From the IMG/VR virus record IMGVR_UViG_3300030106_004490, positions 1 to 20,487 of that record: a DNA stretch of 20,487 nt; one strand, given 5' to 3'. A program made the translations under genes and the position numbers. Shown piece after piece: positions 1-5,162 of the stretch. The first letter of the stretch is position 1, and each line of letters opens with the position of its first letter. The stretch comes from a virus. The notes below the pieces were generated by a model, which ran no database searches, was not told the DNA's origin, and saw only the letters and a program-made list of their open reading frames with translations.

Positions 1-108
1 CATCTTTGAAATCTCAAGCCACGCCTGTTTGAGCTGACCCCTGAGTGCGGCGTTGTGCTCTTTCACTTCCTGCAACTTTCGCTGCTCGTCTGTCATCTCT
101 TTGGTCAC
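1..108 (-). CDS. Partial small coiled-coil protein, N-terminus only
   Basis: An open frame without stops runs from position 108 off the left edge. I prefer the GTG at 108-106 because AAAAGGTGA (about 121-113) is a good Shine-Dalgarno sequence at normal spacing. An in-frame ATG at 96-94 is the alternative. The visible residues are charged and helical (MTDEQRKLQEVKEHNAALR...), with a heptad-like pattern that suggests a coiled coil. The gene starts only about 20 nt after the T-tract of the terminator that follows the CsrA-like gene, so it is reached by read-through or by a promoter I cannot see. Function not recognised; the rest lies outside the window. Confidence 0.5.
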   Translation of the reverse strand, partial: MTKEMTDEQRKLQEVKEHNAALRGQLKQAWLEISKM

Positions 109-128
109 GTCGTCACCTTTTTGCGTAG

Positions 129-199
129 AAAAAAAGAGCCGGGGGCGGCCACCTGGCGAATCGGGGTGAAAGGCAGCCCCGAGCAGTCGCCCCCGACTC
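129..199 (-). terminator. Intrinsic terminator after the CsrA-like gene
   Basis: On the minus strand GAGTCGGGGGCG (199-188) pairs with CGCCCCCGGCTC (147-136), 12 bp with one G-U wobble, followed directly by seven Ts (135-129). The 40-nt loop holds a second small hairpin (CCCCG/CGGGG, 181-177 and 166-162). It begins six bases after the stop of the CsrA-like gene and should close the leftward operon. Confidence 0.8.
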
Positions 200-204
200 A
201 GCGC

Positions 205-390
205 TCACGTCGCGTTTCTTTCAGCTTCGATCTTCGCTTGAATCTCACCGCGCCAAACTGGGATGTCTCGCGGAGCGTCCACCAGCACGTAGCAGCCGCC
301 GCCGTTCTGTTTGAAGTCGACGAACTTCAAGCGAATCTCATCGCCAATCACGAGCTCTTCGTTTTCGCCGCGTCGCAGTTTCAAAGTCAT
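205..390 (-). CDS. csrA: CsrA-like post-transcriptional RNA-binding regulator
   Basis: The protein has 61 residues, the length of E. coli CsrA, and follows the family pattern along its whole length: LRRGENEELVIGDEI (residues 5-19) matches the start of CsrA, and VDAPRDIPVWRGEIQAKIEAE (37-57) matches its NAPKEVSVHREEI helix region, keeping the RNA-contacting arginine (R47, E. coli R44). Family members are small dimers that bind GGA motifs in mRNA leaders and change translation or stability. I chose the ATG at 390 because AAAGGA (402-397) sits six bases upstream. A second in-frame ATG at 405-403 has a poor ribosome site. Two GGA motifs (408-406 and 399-397, the latter inside the Shine-Dalgarno) would suit autoregulation. 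It is the last gene before a strong terminator. The middle segment (KQNGGGCYV) differs from host CsrAs, which suggests a diverged phage form. Confidence 0.85.
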   Translation of the reverse strand: MTLKLRRGENEELVIGDEIRLKFVDFKQNGGGCYVLVDAPRDIPVWRGEIQAKIEAERNAT

Positions 391-482
391 TTCGAATCCT
401 TTCATTCCAGAGTAAAGAGCGACGGCGGGCGCCTGCTGAACATGGGCCTGAACTGCCTGCGGAGTTCCCGCCGCCGCGTGAA

Positions 483-812
483 TCAATCTGCTTCCTTTGC
501 TGGCCACCACGTGACCGCTAACGTCCCCGCAACCAAACACGGTCGCCTTTCGCCTCGCTCGATCTGTACCGTCTTCGCCAACTCCGGCAGTCGCCGCGCT
601 GGCTGATGCCGGTTCATCTCAAGGCCTTTTGCGATCTCAGCGGAGGTCGCGCCGGGGTGCTCTTGAACGAATCGCAGCACCCGCGATCTCTGATCCTCCG
701 CCGTGCCGTTCGCTTCGACGCGTTCCGCGGCCATCGCGGACGTGACCGGATCTGACGTGCGAGCCGTGGCCGTCGCGGTCGGTTGGATATCAAACAATGT
801 GGGCTGATTCAT
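483..812 (-). CDS. Small phage winged-helix protein
   Basis: This 109-aa protein has a disordered N-terminus (NQPTLFDIQPTATATARTSDP) followed by a helix-turn-helix-like segment, roughly residues 46-80 (RVLRFVQEHPGATSAEIAKG then RHQPARRLPEL). It ends in a Trp-rich beta-like tail (VAGTLAVTWWPAKEAD). The arrangement resembles small phage DNA-binding proteins that carry an HPGATSAEIA-type winged helix; the role is not known. I use the ATG at 812, with AAAGG upstream, rather than the GTG at 881 that would extend the frame through an unlikely Cys/Lys-rich stretch. It lies 68 nt after the previous gene and 92 nt before the CsrA-like gene. Confidence 0.65.
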   Translation of the reverse strand: MNQPTLFDIQPTATATARTSDPVTSAMAAERVEANGTAEDQRSRVLRFVQEHPGATSAEIAKGLEMNRHQPARRLPELAKTVQIERGERRPCLVAGTLAVTWWPAKEAD

Positions 813-880
813 GGCGTTGCCTTTTTGCTTCGTGCATGAACAAGGGGGCGCTAGCTTTCCCCCAGTGCTCACACCCTTCA

Positions 881-1333
881 CTACACCGTGACTGGCTCCA
901 GTTTCGATTCGGCCAAAGGTTCGTGAGACTCACTCCCCTTCAACTGCTGCGAAACGATCTCCAGCATTCGCGACGCTGCGATGGCTTCATCAACTCGCCC
1001 ATGTTTGTGGGCCAATTGAATCTCGGACTTCAACTCTCCCCGAAGACGCTTCAGTCTTCGGATCGAAATGATGTCCACGTCTTCACCCTTCAACTCCGTG
1101 ACGGGCTTCCACTGCTTGCCGATGGTTTCGATGAACCCCTCAGTCCTAAGGCAGGACACTGCGTTGCTGACTTCACTTCCCAGGAAGGTCTTGATCAGCA
1201 CTTCGTATCCAACCTCATGGCCAAAGAACCTACCGGCCAAATGTGTCAGCGTTTCGATATCTCCATCCCCGGTACTGACCAACCGGAGGACTTCTTTTCG
1301 GAAGTCCTTTCGAACACGACGCATTGACGCCAT
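881..1333 (-). CDS. Hypothetical phage early-operon protein, helical
   Basis: This 150-aa protein begins at the ATG at 1333, with the strong Shine-Dalgarno AGGAG inside the end of the upstream gene. The stop of that gene is separated from this ATG by one base, so the two are translationally coupled. Residues 1-75 are basic and helix-rich and could form a winged helix (RKEVLRLVSTGD...VSNAVSCLRTEGFIETIGKQW). The C-terminal half is an amphipathic helical region (RRLKRLRGELKSEIQLAHKH). I recognise no family. Its place between two DNA-binding-like genes points to a regulatory or replication accessory role, but this is only context. Confidence 0.65.
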   Translation of the reverse strand: MASMRRVRKDFRKEVLRLVSTGDGDIETLTHLAGRFFGHEVGYEVLIKTFLGSEVSNAVSCLRTEGFIETIGKQWKPVTELKGEDVDIISIRRLKRLRGELKSEIQLAHKHGRVDEAIAASRMLEIVSQQLKGSESHEPLAESKLEPVTV

Positions 1334-1334
1334 G

Positions 1335-2066
1335 TCACTCTCCTGTGAGGGTTGGGTGAAAATTGAGGATGCGTTCCATCTGCTCACGCCATGCCTCATC
1401 CGCCTGCGCGACCCTCTCGCACGTCGACGGCCGGCGAAGGTGATTGATCTTCGCCTCATCAAGAAAGCGGGCAGCCGCCCTGACTGCCGCCACGTGATGT
1501 CTCAACTTGAGCTCGAAGGTGTCCTGCTCGTCATTGGGGAACAGGATCTGATTGACCTTTTGATTCCGCTTGTTGACCGCCTCTTTGATGACGCCGGCTT
1601 CGACAGCGGATTCAGCCGCCCACTCCGCTTTTGCTAAGCGGGTGGCAGCGGCTGGTGTGTGTCCTTGCTGTGTGTAGTGATCAAGGTATGGCTGGAAGTC
1701 CTCAGCATCATCACCAGTGACAGTGACGACTGATTGATTGCCCCGGCCGTCATCGTTGAGCTTGACAGATACAGCAGGAGCAAACTCTTTAAGGACACGC
1801 GGCACTTCATTTCGCTGCACGTTGTTCGTCTGGCCAGCGAGGGGAGGTGTCAACTTGTCACCCCCCCCTGTTGCCGCTGCAATGCCTGCCAGATCCAAGT
1901 GGTTTTGCACCCACTTGATGTGGTGGTCGAGTCTTTCAGCAACGTCACCAATGGAATGACCAACACAGTACCTCGCCACTGCCTGCGCGATCTCCATTCG
2001 GTGTCGCTTCTGCAGTCCACCCCAATCCTTGTCGATCTCTTCCCATGTCATGGCGTGTGTGCTCAT
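1335..2066 (-). CDS. Phage protein with ParB/KorB-like helix-turn-helix
   Basis: This 243-aa protein has an N-terminal segment (residues about 15-62) ending in SIGDVAERLDHHIKWVQNHL, which resembles the HTH of ParB/KorB-type proteins (IA-RLG-S---V-N-LRL). No ParB nuclease/CTPase box is visible, so it is not a full ParB. The middle contains a beta-like stretch (SVKLNDDGRGNQSVVTVTG) and the rest is helical and charged. It is the first gene of the left operon. The ATG at 2066 has AGGAAGG about 11 nt upstream, and an in-frame ATG at 2051 is the alternative. The gene contains an eight-base G run (1861-1868 on the plus strand read as C). Likely a DNA-binding regulator or partition/replication accessory; function is inferred only from the HTH. 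Confidence 0.65.
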   Translation of the reverse strand: MSTHAMTWEEIDKDWGGLQKRHRMEIAQAVARYCVGHSIGDVAERLDHHIKWVQNHLDLAGIAAATGGGDKLTPPLAGQTNNVQRNEVPRVLKEFAPAVSVKLNDDGRGNQSVVTVTGDDAEDFQPYLDHYTQQGHTPAAATRLAKAEWAAESAVEAGVIKEAVNKRNQKVNQILFPNDEQDTFELKLRHHVAAVRAAARFLDEAKINHLRRPSTCERVAQADEAWREQMERILNFHPTLTGE

Positions 2067-2152
2067 TTCAGCGCGTACCTTCCTCGCAGTTTTGGCTATG
2101 TGGTTTTCGAACAGAGCAGGGCATGGCGTCCGCCGTCTTGGCCGGACGCAAC

Positions 2153-2190
2153 AAAAAAAGCCCGCCGACCTTTTAGGCCTGACGGGCTTT
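2153..2190 (-). terminator. Strong intrinsic terminator upstream of the left operon
   Basis: On the minus strand AAAGCCCGTC then (A bulge) GGCC, loop TAAAA, GGTC, GGCGGGCTTT form a stem of about 14 bp followed by a run of Ts (2159-2153). It lies between the promoter-like sequence at 2244-2272 and the first left-operon gene at 2066. It can end the repressor transcript, and it would also attenuate or stop transcripts from that promoter. Confidence 0.8.
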
Positions 2191-2238
2191 CGCGACTTCG
2201 TGCCGCTGTTTAGTTGGTCGCTCCGTCAGTCGTGACGG
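2153..2238 (-). ncRNA. Candidate structured small RNA or attenuated leader
   Basis: A transcript from the promoter at 2272-2244 would start near 2238 and stop at the terminator T-tract, giving about 85 nt with no reading frame of note. It would open with a hairpin CCGTCA-CGAC-TGACGG (2238-2223), continue with a possible GCGAC/GTCGC pairing, and finish with the terminator stem. This layout is typical of phage-borne small regulatory RNAs, but it could equally be a leader with an attenuator in front of the 2066 gene. No homologous RNA is recognised; the call rests on structure and placement only. Confidence 0.35.
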
Positions 2239-2243
2239 CGGCC

Positions 2244-2272
2244 ACTCTATTCCTCGTGGAATATTCTTGCAA
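2244..2272 (-). promoter_or_regulatory. Putative promoter reading into the left operon, with an operator
   Basis: On the minus strand TTGCAA (2272-2267) is followed after exactly 17 bases by TAGAGT (2249-2244), each matching the sigma70 hexamers at four of six positions. The spacer and -10 are overlaid by the perfect dyad O1 (2248-2263). The layout copies that of the repressor promoter at 2562-2590, same -35 and same GAATATTCC spacer motif, which supports it as a repressor-controlled promoter. Confidence 0.5.
2248..2263. promoter_or_regulatory. Operator-like dyad O1
   Basis: TATTCC-TCGT-GGAATA is a perfect 6-4-6 inverted repeat covering the spacer and -10 of the leftward promoter. It is the best-conserved of four related 16-bp sites around the repressor gene (13 of 16 bases shared with O3). 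Probable binding site of the adjacent Xre-type protein. Confidence 0.6.
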
Positions 2273-2299
2273 CAGCAGTGGCGGGACTTTTTCGAACTT

Positions 2300-2315
2300 T
2301 ATTCCACTCGGACTA
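2300..2315. promoter_or_regulatory. Operator-like dyad O2
   Basis: TATTCC-ACTC-GGACTA matches the O1/O3 consensus at 14 of 16 positions, with half-sites TATTCC and TAGTCC. It overlaps the stop codon of the repressor gene and lies 36 nt upstream of O1, so it may be an auxiliary site for cooperative binding at the leftward promoter. Confidence 0.5.
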
Positions 2316-2552
2316 AGCCGGAACTGGCGGATCTCCAATCAGATCATCTGTCGTGACTTGGAGTGCGTCTGCCAAATTTTTCAGGTCGACCGCAGAACAA
2401 ACGGAACGCTGGTTGAGCAGTTTGCTGATAAAAGACTGTGATATATTGGCTTTCTCCGCGATTGCGGTTTGCGTCAATCCGCAATCGAGCATCAACCGCT
2501 GGAGATTTTCCGCGACGTTCAACTTCGCTCGGTTTTCGGTGATCATCTTCAT
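2313..2552 (-). CDS. Xre/Cro-type helix-turn-helix repressor
   Basis: This 79-aa protein is one HTH_3 domain: LTQTAIAEKANISQSFISKLL (residues 26-46) is a textbook helix-turn-helix, followed by DLKNLADALQVTTDDLI, the closing helices typical of Xre-family regulators. There is no C-terminal self-cleavage (LexA/CI-like) domain, so it is either a short phage repressor or a Cro-like protein. It reads divergently from the integrase, with the putative attP between them, as in many temperate-phage immunity regions. No Shine-Dalgarno is seen before the ATG at 2552. The predicted start of transcription is about 3 nt upstream, suggesting a leaderless mRNA. A second ATG at 2546 is possible. Four related dyads (O1-O4) flank it and are its likely targets. 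Confidence 0.85.
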   Translation of the reverse strand: MKMITENRAKLNVAENLQRLMLDCGLTQTAIAEKANISQSFISKLLNQRSVCSAVDLKNLADALQVTTDDLIGDPPVPA

Positions 2553-2561
2553 CGACCCGCT

Positions 2562-2590
2562 ATTATTACACGCGGAATATTGCTTTGCAA
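2562..2590 (-). promoter_or_regulatory. Putative repressor promoter
   Basis: On the minus strand TTGCAA (2590-2585), a 17-base spacer and AATAAT (2567-2562) form a sigma70-like promoter (four and five of six matches). Operator O3 covers the -10 and spacer, and a TATTGC-TTT-GCAATA dyad (2578-2592) covers the -35. Transcription should begin near 2555, three bases before the repressor ATG, and autoregulation is the natural reading. Confidence 0.6.
2564..2579. promoter_or_regulatory. Operator-like dyad O3
   Basis: TATTAC-ACGC-GGAATA is 13/16 identical to O1 and overlaps the -10 and spacer of the repressor promoter in nearly the same register as O1 in the leftward promoter. Likely the autoregulatory site. 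Confidence 0.6.
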
Positions 2591-2602
2591 TACCCCTGGA
2601 TG

Positions 2603-2618
2603 TATTCTGCGTCGCATA
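2603..2618. promoter_or_regulatory. Weak operator-like site O4 beside attP
   Basis: TATTCT-GCGT-CGCATA matches the O1-O3 consensus at 12 of 16 positions. It lies 24 nt from O3 and five bases from the end of the tRNA fragment, so it could be a cooperative repressor site or a recombination-factor site. Weakest of the four. Confidence 0.3.
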
Positions 2619-2622
2619 AAAG

Positions 2623-2669
2623 TCGGGACGACAAGATTTGAACTTGCGACCTCTGCACCCCCAGTGCAG
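2623..2669 (-). other. attP: tRNA-Pro(GGG) 3' half, probable phage attachment site core
   Basis: On the minus strand, in order: anticodon stem CTGCA (2669-2665), seven-base loop CTGGGGG with anticodon GGG, stem TGCAG, variable AGGTC, T-arm GCAAG-TTCAAAT-CTTGT, acceptor strand CGTCCCG and discriminator A (2623). CCA is not encoded. The 5' part is not a tRNA: the D-arm is wrong, and although CGGG occurs at 2697-2694, at about tRNA length, the rest of the acceptor strand does not pair. A 3' tRNA segment next to a tyrosine-recombinase gene is the classic attachment site used by phages that integrate into tRNA genes. The predicted target is the host tRNA-Pro(GGG) gene. Confidence 0.75.
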
Positions 2670-2770
2670 CGCCTTCGCTGCCGGGGTTTGTTACCCGCTG
2701 AAACGGAACGTTACAGAATTCGGCGGGCCAGTCTTTTTGCATGATGCATGCTCTCCCCTCAGGGGTGATC

Positions 2771-3640
2771 ATGTCGCTGACATTACAGGCAAACAGCTAT
2801 TGCACCGCGCACGGTCTGCGGCGGCGGAACCCAATTTACACAGCGAATCGATTTCGCCGGTTGTGCGGAAAAATCAGCGCAGAACAGCTCACAGTCGAAC
2901 ACGTCGAGCAGTTCCGGGCCGCCTGCAAAGCTGCGGGCCTGCGACCGGCCACGATTGAAAACGGCGTCACCGATCTGCGGTGCATCGTCAAACACGCCAC
3001 AGGCCGCGATTTGCCGCCCGGCCGGCGTCTGCGACTCCCACGCCCCGCCCCGAAACCCGTGCCGCTCTCGGATCTCTCAGCGGTCTACAACGCGGCCCCC
3101 GCATGGGTGCAGAAGTATCTGGCCCTGCAGTTTTGGACCGCCGCCCGCGTGTCGGATTGCCTGAGCCTTCTCACCGCCAGCCCGGGCAATGAACTGCGGT
3201 GGACGGCCAGCAAAACCGGAGCCGCTCACGTCTGCCCTGTGCCGATCTGGCTGAAACGGCATCTGGCCATGCCTGCCGCGTTGCCTCGCGGTCTGTCATC
3301 CGGCTGGATGATCAAACAGCTTCGCCGCGCTCTTACAACCGCCTGCGAAGCGGCTGGCGTCGCCCGCTTCACCCCGCAGCAGGTCCGGCAGCGTGGCCTG
3401 ACCGAATGGAGCCAGTCCAACGCGATGGCCGCTCAAGTGATCCACGGATCCGGCCTGGGCGTGATGGCGCACTATGTCGACCCGCTGGCCGTTCTTCAGT
3501 CCGCGGCCGGATCTGTGCGGCTGCCGCTCGCGTTCTGCACCGCAGAAGAACGGGCCGCGGATGATCTCCCGGACATCATCGCCCGCCTTGATCCGGACGC
3601 CCGGTCGCTGCTGATGGAAACGGCCCGCCGGTTAGCGTGA
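2771..3640 (+). CDS. int: Tyrosine recombinase (phage integrase), divergent
   Basis: This 289-aa protein has an N-terminal helical core-binding domain (about residues 1-95) and a C-terminal catalytic domain. Likely active-site residues are R126 (TAARVSDCLSLL), K148 (ASKTG), R206 (QQVRQRG, where the usual HxxR histidine is Q203), H225 (IHGSGLG) and nucleophile Y235 (AHYVDP), with spacings normal for the family. It catalyses site-specific recombination between phage and host att sites. I chose the ATG at 2771 because AGGGG (2761-2765) lies five bases upstream; the ATG at 2741 would add ten residues. A CCCC-TCA-GGGG dyad overlaps the ribosome site. It is the only plus-strand gene, sits 102 nt from the tRNA-Pro fragment and converges with the late operon. 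Confidence 0.85.
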   Translation: MSLTLQANSYCTAHGLRRRNPIYTANRFRRLCGKISAEQLTVEHVEQFRAACKAAGLRPATIENGVTDLRCIVKHATGRDLPPGRRLRLPRPAPKPVPLSDLSAVYNAAPAWVQKYLALQFWTAARVSDCLSLLTASPGNELRWTASKTGAAHVCPVPIWLKRHLAMPAALPRGLSSGWMIKQLRRALTTACEAAGVARFTPQQVRQRGLTEWSQSNAMAAQVIHGSGLGVMAHYVDPLAVLQSAAGSVRLPLAFCTAEERAADDLPDIIARLDPDARSLLMETARRLA

Positions 3641-3644
3641 GCGT

Positions 3645-3740
3645 CTACGCCGCCGCCCGGAACAACACCGAAAGCAGCCCGTAGAGGGCCATTGACAGGC
3701 CCAGCCCCATCACGGCCGCGTAGGCGATGTCACTCTTCAT
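3645..3740 (-). CDS. 31-aa single-pass membrane peptide
   Basis: The peptide is MKSDIAYAAVMGLGLSMALY followed by GLLSVLFRAAA: a short charged head, one hydrophobic helix of about 20 residues and a short basic tail. The ATG at 3740 is preceded by AGGTGG at proper spacing and overlaps the end of the upstream mini-zincin gene by 11 nt, as in the coupled genes elsewhere in this operon. It is the last gene of the late operon. Such peptides in phages can be holin-like or pinholin-like, or of unknown role; nothing beyond the membrane helix supports a lysis function. The longer frame reaching to 3998 is a shadow of the neighbour. Confidence 0.5.
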   Translation of the reverse strand: MKSDIAYAAVMGLGLSMALYGLLSVLFRAAA

Positions 3741-4002
3741 TCTGCCACCTGAGGCCGAGCTTCCATAAGCAGGCGGCGATCGCGTTCGATTCGTCACAAA
3801 TGTACTGTTCCGACTGTCCCCAGTCGGCCGCATGCCGCAGTTCATGGATGAGGATGCGAAGCTTTTCTTCGGATCGCAAATCGTCTCGGATGCGGATCTC
3901 TTTGCGGGGCGTATCTGGCGAATCACATTCGCCAAGCTGTGAGGCGTCTTCAAATTTGCAGAAACGTATACGCCAGCGCTTACCGTGGATCGTGACATTC
4001 AT
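3730..4002 (-). CDS. Mini-zincin metallopeptidase-like protein
   Basis: This 90-aa protein contains LIHELRHAADW (residues 51-61), a clean HExxH zinc-binding motif (H53, E54, H57), followed by a candidate third ligand, E71, in DESNAIAACLW. This is the arrangement of small gluzincin-like or SprT/IrrE-like proteins, but the whole protein is little more than the active-site core with a beta-hairpin before it (KEIRIRDDLRSEEKL). The ATG at 4002 has GAGGTG upstream and lies one base after the stop of the phosphoesterase gene. Substrate unknown. Possible roles are processing of a phage or host protein, or a lysis or exclusion function. Confidence 0.7.
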   Translation of the reverse strand: MNVTIHGKRWRIRFCKFEDASQLGECDSPDTPRKEIRIRDDLRSEEKLRILIHELRHAADWGQSEQYICDESNAIAACLWKLGLRWQNEE

Positions 4003-4003
4003 A

Positions 4004-4906
4004 TCACACCTCAGCCTCGCGGACTTCGAATTTAATCGTGGCGGTTGAATCGCGGCGGCCTTTGCGCTTCTCGCGGCCACGGTAGAACCTCAAAAAATAC
4101 CCTCCAGTGGGTTTCGGTGCATGACCACTTTCGACCGCCCAGCCACCCAGCCCGGTTTGATACTCATCTTTGTACGTTGGGATTTTGAGCGTCAGCAACG
4201 AACGTCGCTCCACCGTGCCCATCGAGTTGAGACGCAACCGAACGTCACGCGTCGCCCACTGATCGTGTGTGTGGCCCGAGACCATGATATCGGCATTCTC
4301 AACGTACGAACGCTCACGAGCCGCCTGGGGCAGGCCTTTTGTCACGCCACCGCCGCCCGTTCCGTGAGTGTGCCAGAGTCTGATTGATTGCGTCTGCGTC
4401 TTGCCGATTTTGAACTGGAACAAAACCCAGCCGGTATAGCCCGTCACAGGAAACGCTGCGCCCGTGCGATCACGAAGCCGGCTGGCCAGCCGCTCGATCA
4501 CGTTCGTTTCGTGTCGCTTGAGAATGCTGGCTTCGTGATTGCCCATCCCCTGCATCACCCACAGGTGAGCGTAAGGTTCGTACAGATCCGCACACCAGTT
4601 GATAACCGAGTCCAGATAGTTATCAACGTTATGCTCCGGCCTCACTTTTGACTTGGATTTGCGAGGATCCCAGGAACCCTGCATCAAACACATTAAATCT
4701 CCCGTGTCGATCACGCCGGCTTTGCGCTTCTTCGCTTCTTCCAGATGCTTTATCTGAAGTTCTAAGTTGCTCTGCGGATTGTCGCTATGTGCATCACTCC
4801 GCAGCAGGAAAAAGCGTTCGCCGTCTGGCGGGATGTTTCCGCAGTCGCAGATCACGACGTTCGGCGACGTTCCCGCGCGCACCTTGAACGGTAGGCTGTC
4901 GGCCAT
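4004..4906 (-). CDS. Calcineurin-like metallophosphoesterase
   Basis: This 300-aa protein shows the metallophosphoesterase motifs in order: D38-x-H40 (LRSDAHSDN), D70 (DTGD), GNHE with N123 and H124 (GMGNHE), HTHG (179-182) and GHTHD (211-215). The fold binds two metal ions and hydrolyses phosphomono- or diesters. Phage members are known as nucleotidases, phosphatases or nucleases, and the substrate cannot be read from sequence. A perfect Shine-Dalgarno (AAGGAGGTG) precedes the ATG at 4906, suggesting strong expression. It sits late in the tail or lysis part of the operon, unusual for a DNA-metabolism enzyme. Confidence 0.85.
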   Translation of the reverse strand: MADSLPFKVRAGTSPNVVICDCGNIPPDGERFFLLRSDAHSDNPQSNLELQIKHLEEAKKRKAGVIDTGDLMCLMQGSWDPRKSKSKVRPEHNVDNYLDSVINWCADLYEPYAHLWVMQGMGNHEASILKRHETNVIERLASRLRDRTGAAFPVTGYTGWVLFQFKIGKTQTQSIRLWHTHGTGGGGVTKGLPQAARERSYVENADIMVSGHTHDQWATRDVRLRLNSMGTVERRSLLTLKIPTYKDEYQTGLGGWAVESGHAPKPTGGYFLRFYRGREKRKGRRDSTATIKFEVREAEV

Positions 4907-4924
4907 TGGGCACCTCCTTGCGTG

Positions 4925-5140
4925 TCACTTGGAACTCAGAACTTCCAGTTGGCCCTCAAGTTTGCCAACGCGCACGCTGAGCACTTGCAGCTCATCCTGA
5001 GCTTTGCCGTGCTCCGCGTGACACAGATCAAGCTTGTCCTCGCAGCGCTTTGCCGACGCCTGCACCTGCCGCCAAAGGTAAATGATCGCCGTTGTTCCAG
5101 CGGAAATTGTGGCCCCGGTTGTGATCAGGTTTTCGTCCAT
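4925..5140 (-). CDS. Small membrane-anchored coiled-coil protein (spanin- or holin-like)
   Basis: This 71-aa protein has an N-terminal hydrophobic helix (ITTGATISAGTTAIIYLW, about residues 5-23) followed by a charged coiled coil (KRCEDKLDLCHAEHGKAQDE...VRVGKLEGQLEVL). A short N-terminal anchor with a coiled-coil tail resembles small phage lysis or accessory membrane proteins such as Rz-type inner-membrane spanins or class III holin-like proteins. This is a topology argument, not homology. I use the ATG at 5140 (CAGGA about 10 nt upstream); the longer frame to 5329 is a shadow of the neighbouring gene. Confidence 0.6.
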   Translation of the reverse strand: MDENLITTGATISAGTTAIIYLWRQVQASAKRCEDKLDLCHAEHGKAQDELQVLSVRVGKLEGQLEVLSSK

Positions 5141-5162
5141 TAGGTTGTGTCCTGAAAATCTT

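Noticed and set aside
55-606. 183-aa plus-strand open frame over the CsrA-like gene
   Set aside because: The minus-strand CsrA pattern, ribosome site and terminator explain this stretch.
844-863. GGGGG/CCCCC hairpin between the 881 and 812 genes as a terminator
   Set aside because: Only five base pairs and no T-tract follows on either strand.
2623-2697. A complete functional tRNA-Pro gene
   Set aside because: The 3' half is excellent, but the 5' acceptor strand pairs for only four bases and the D-arm is not tRNA-like.
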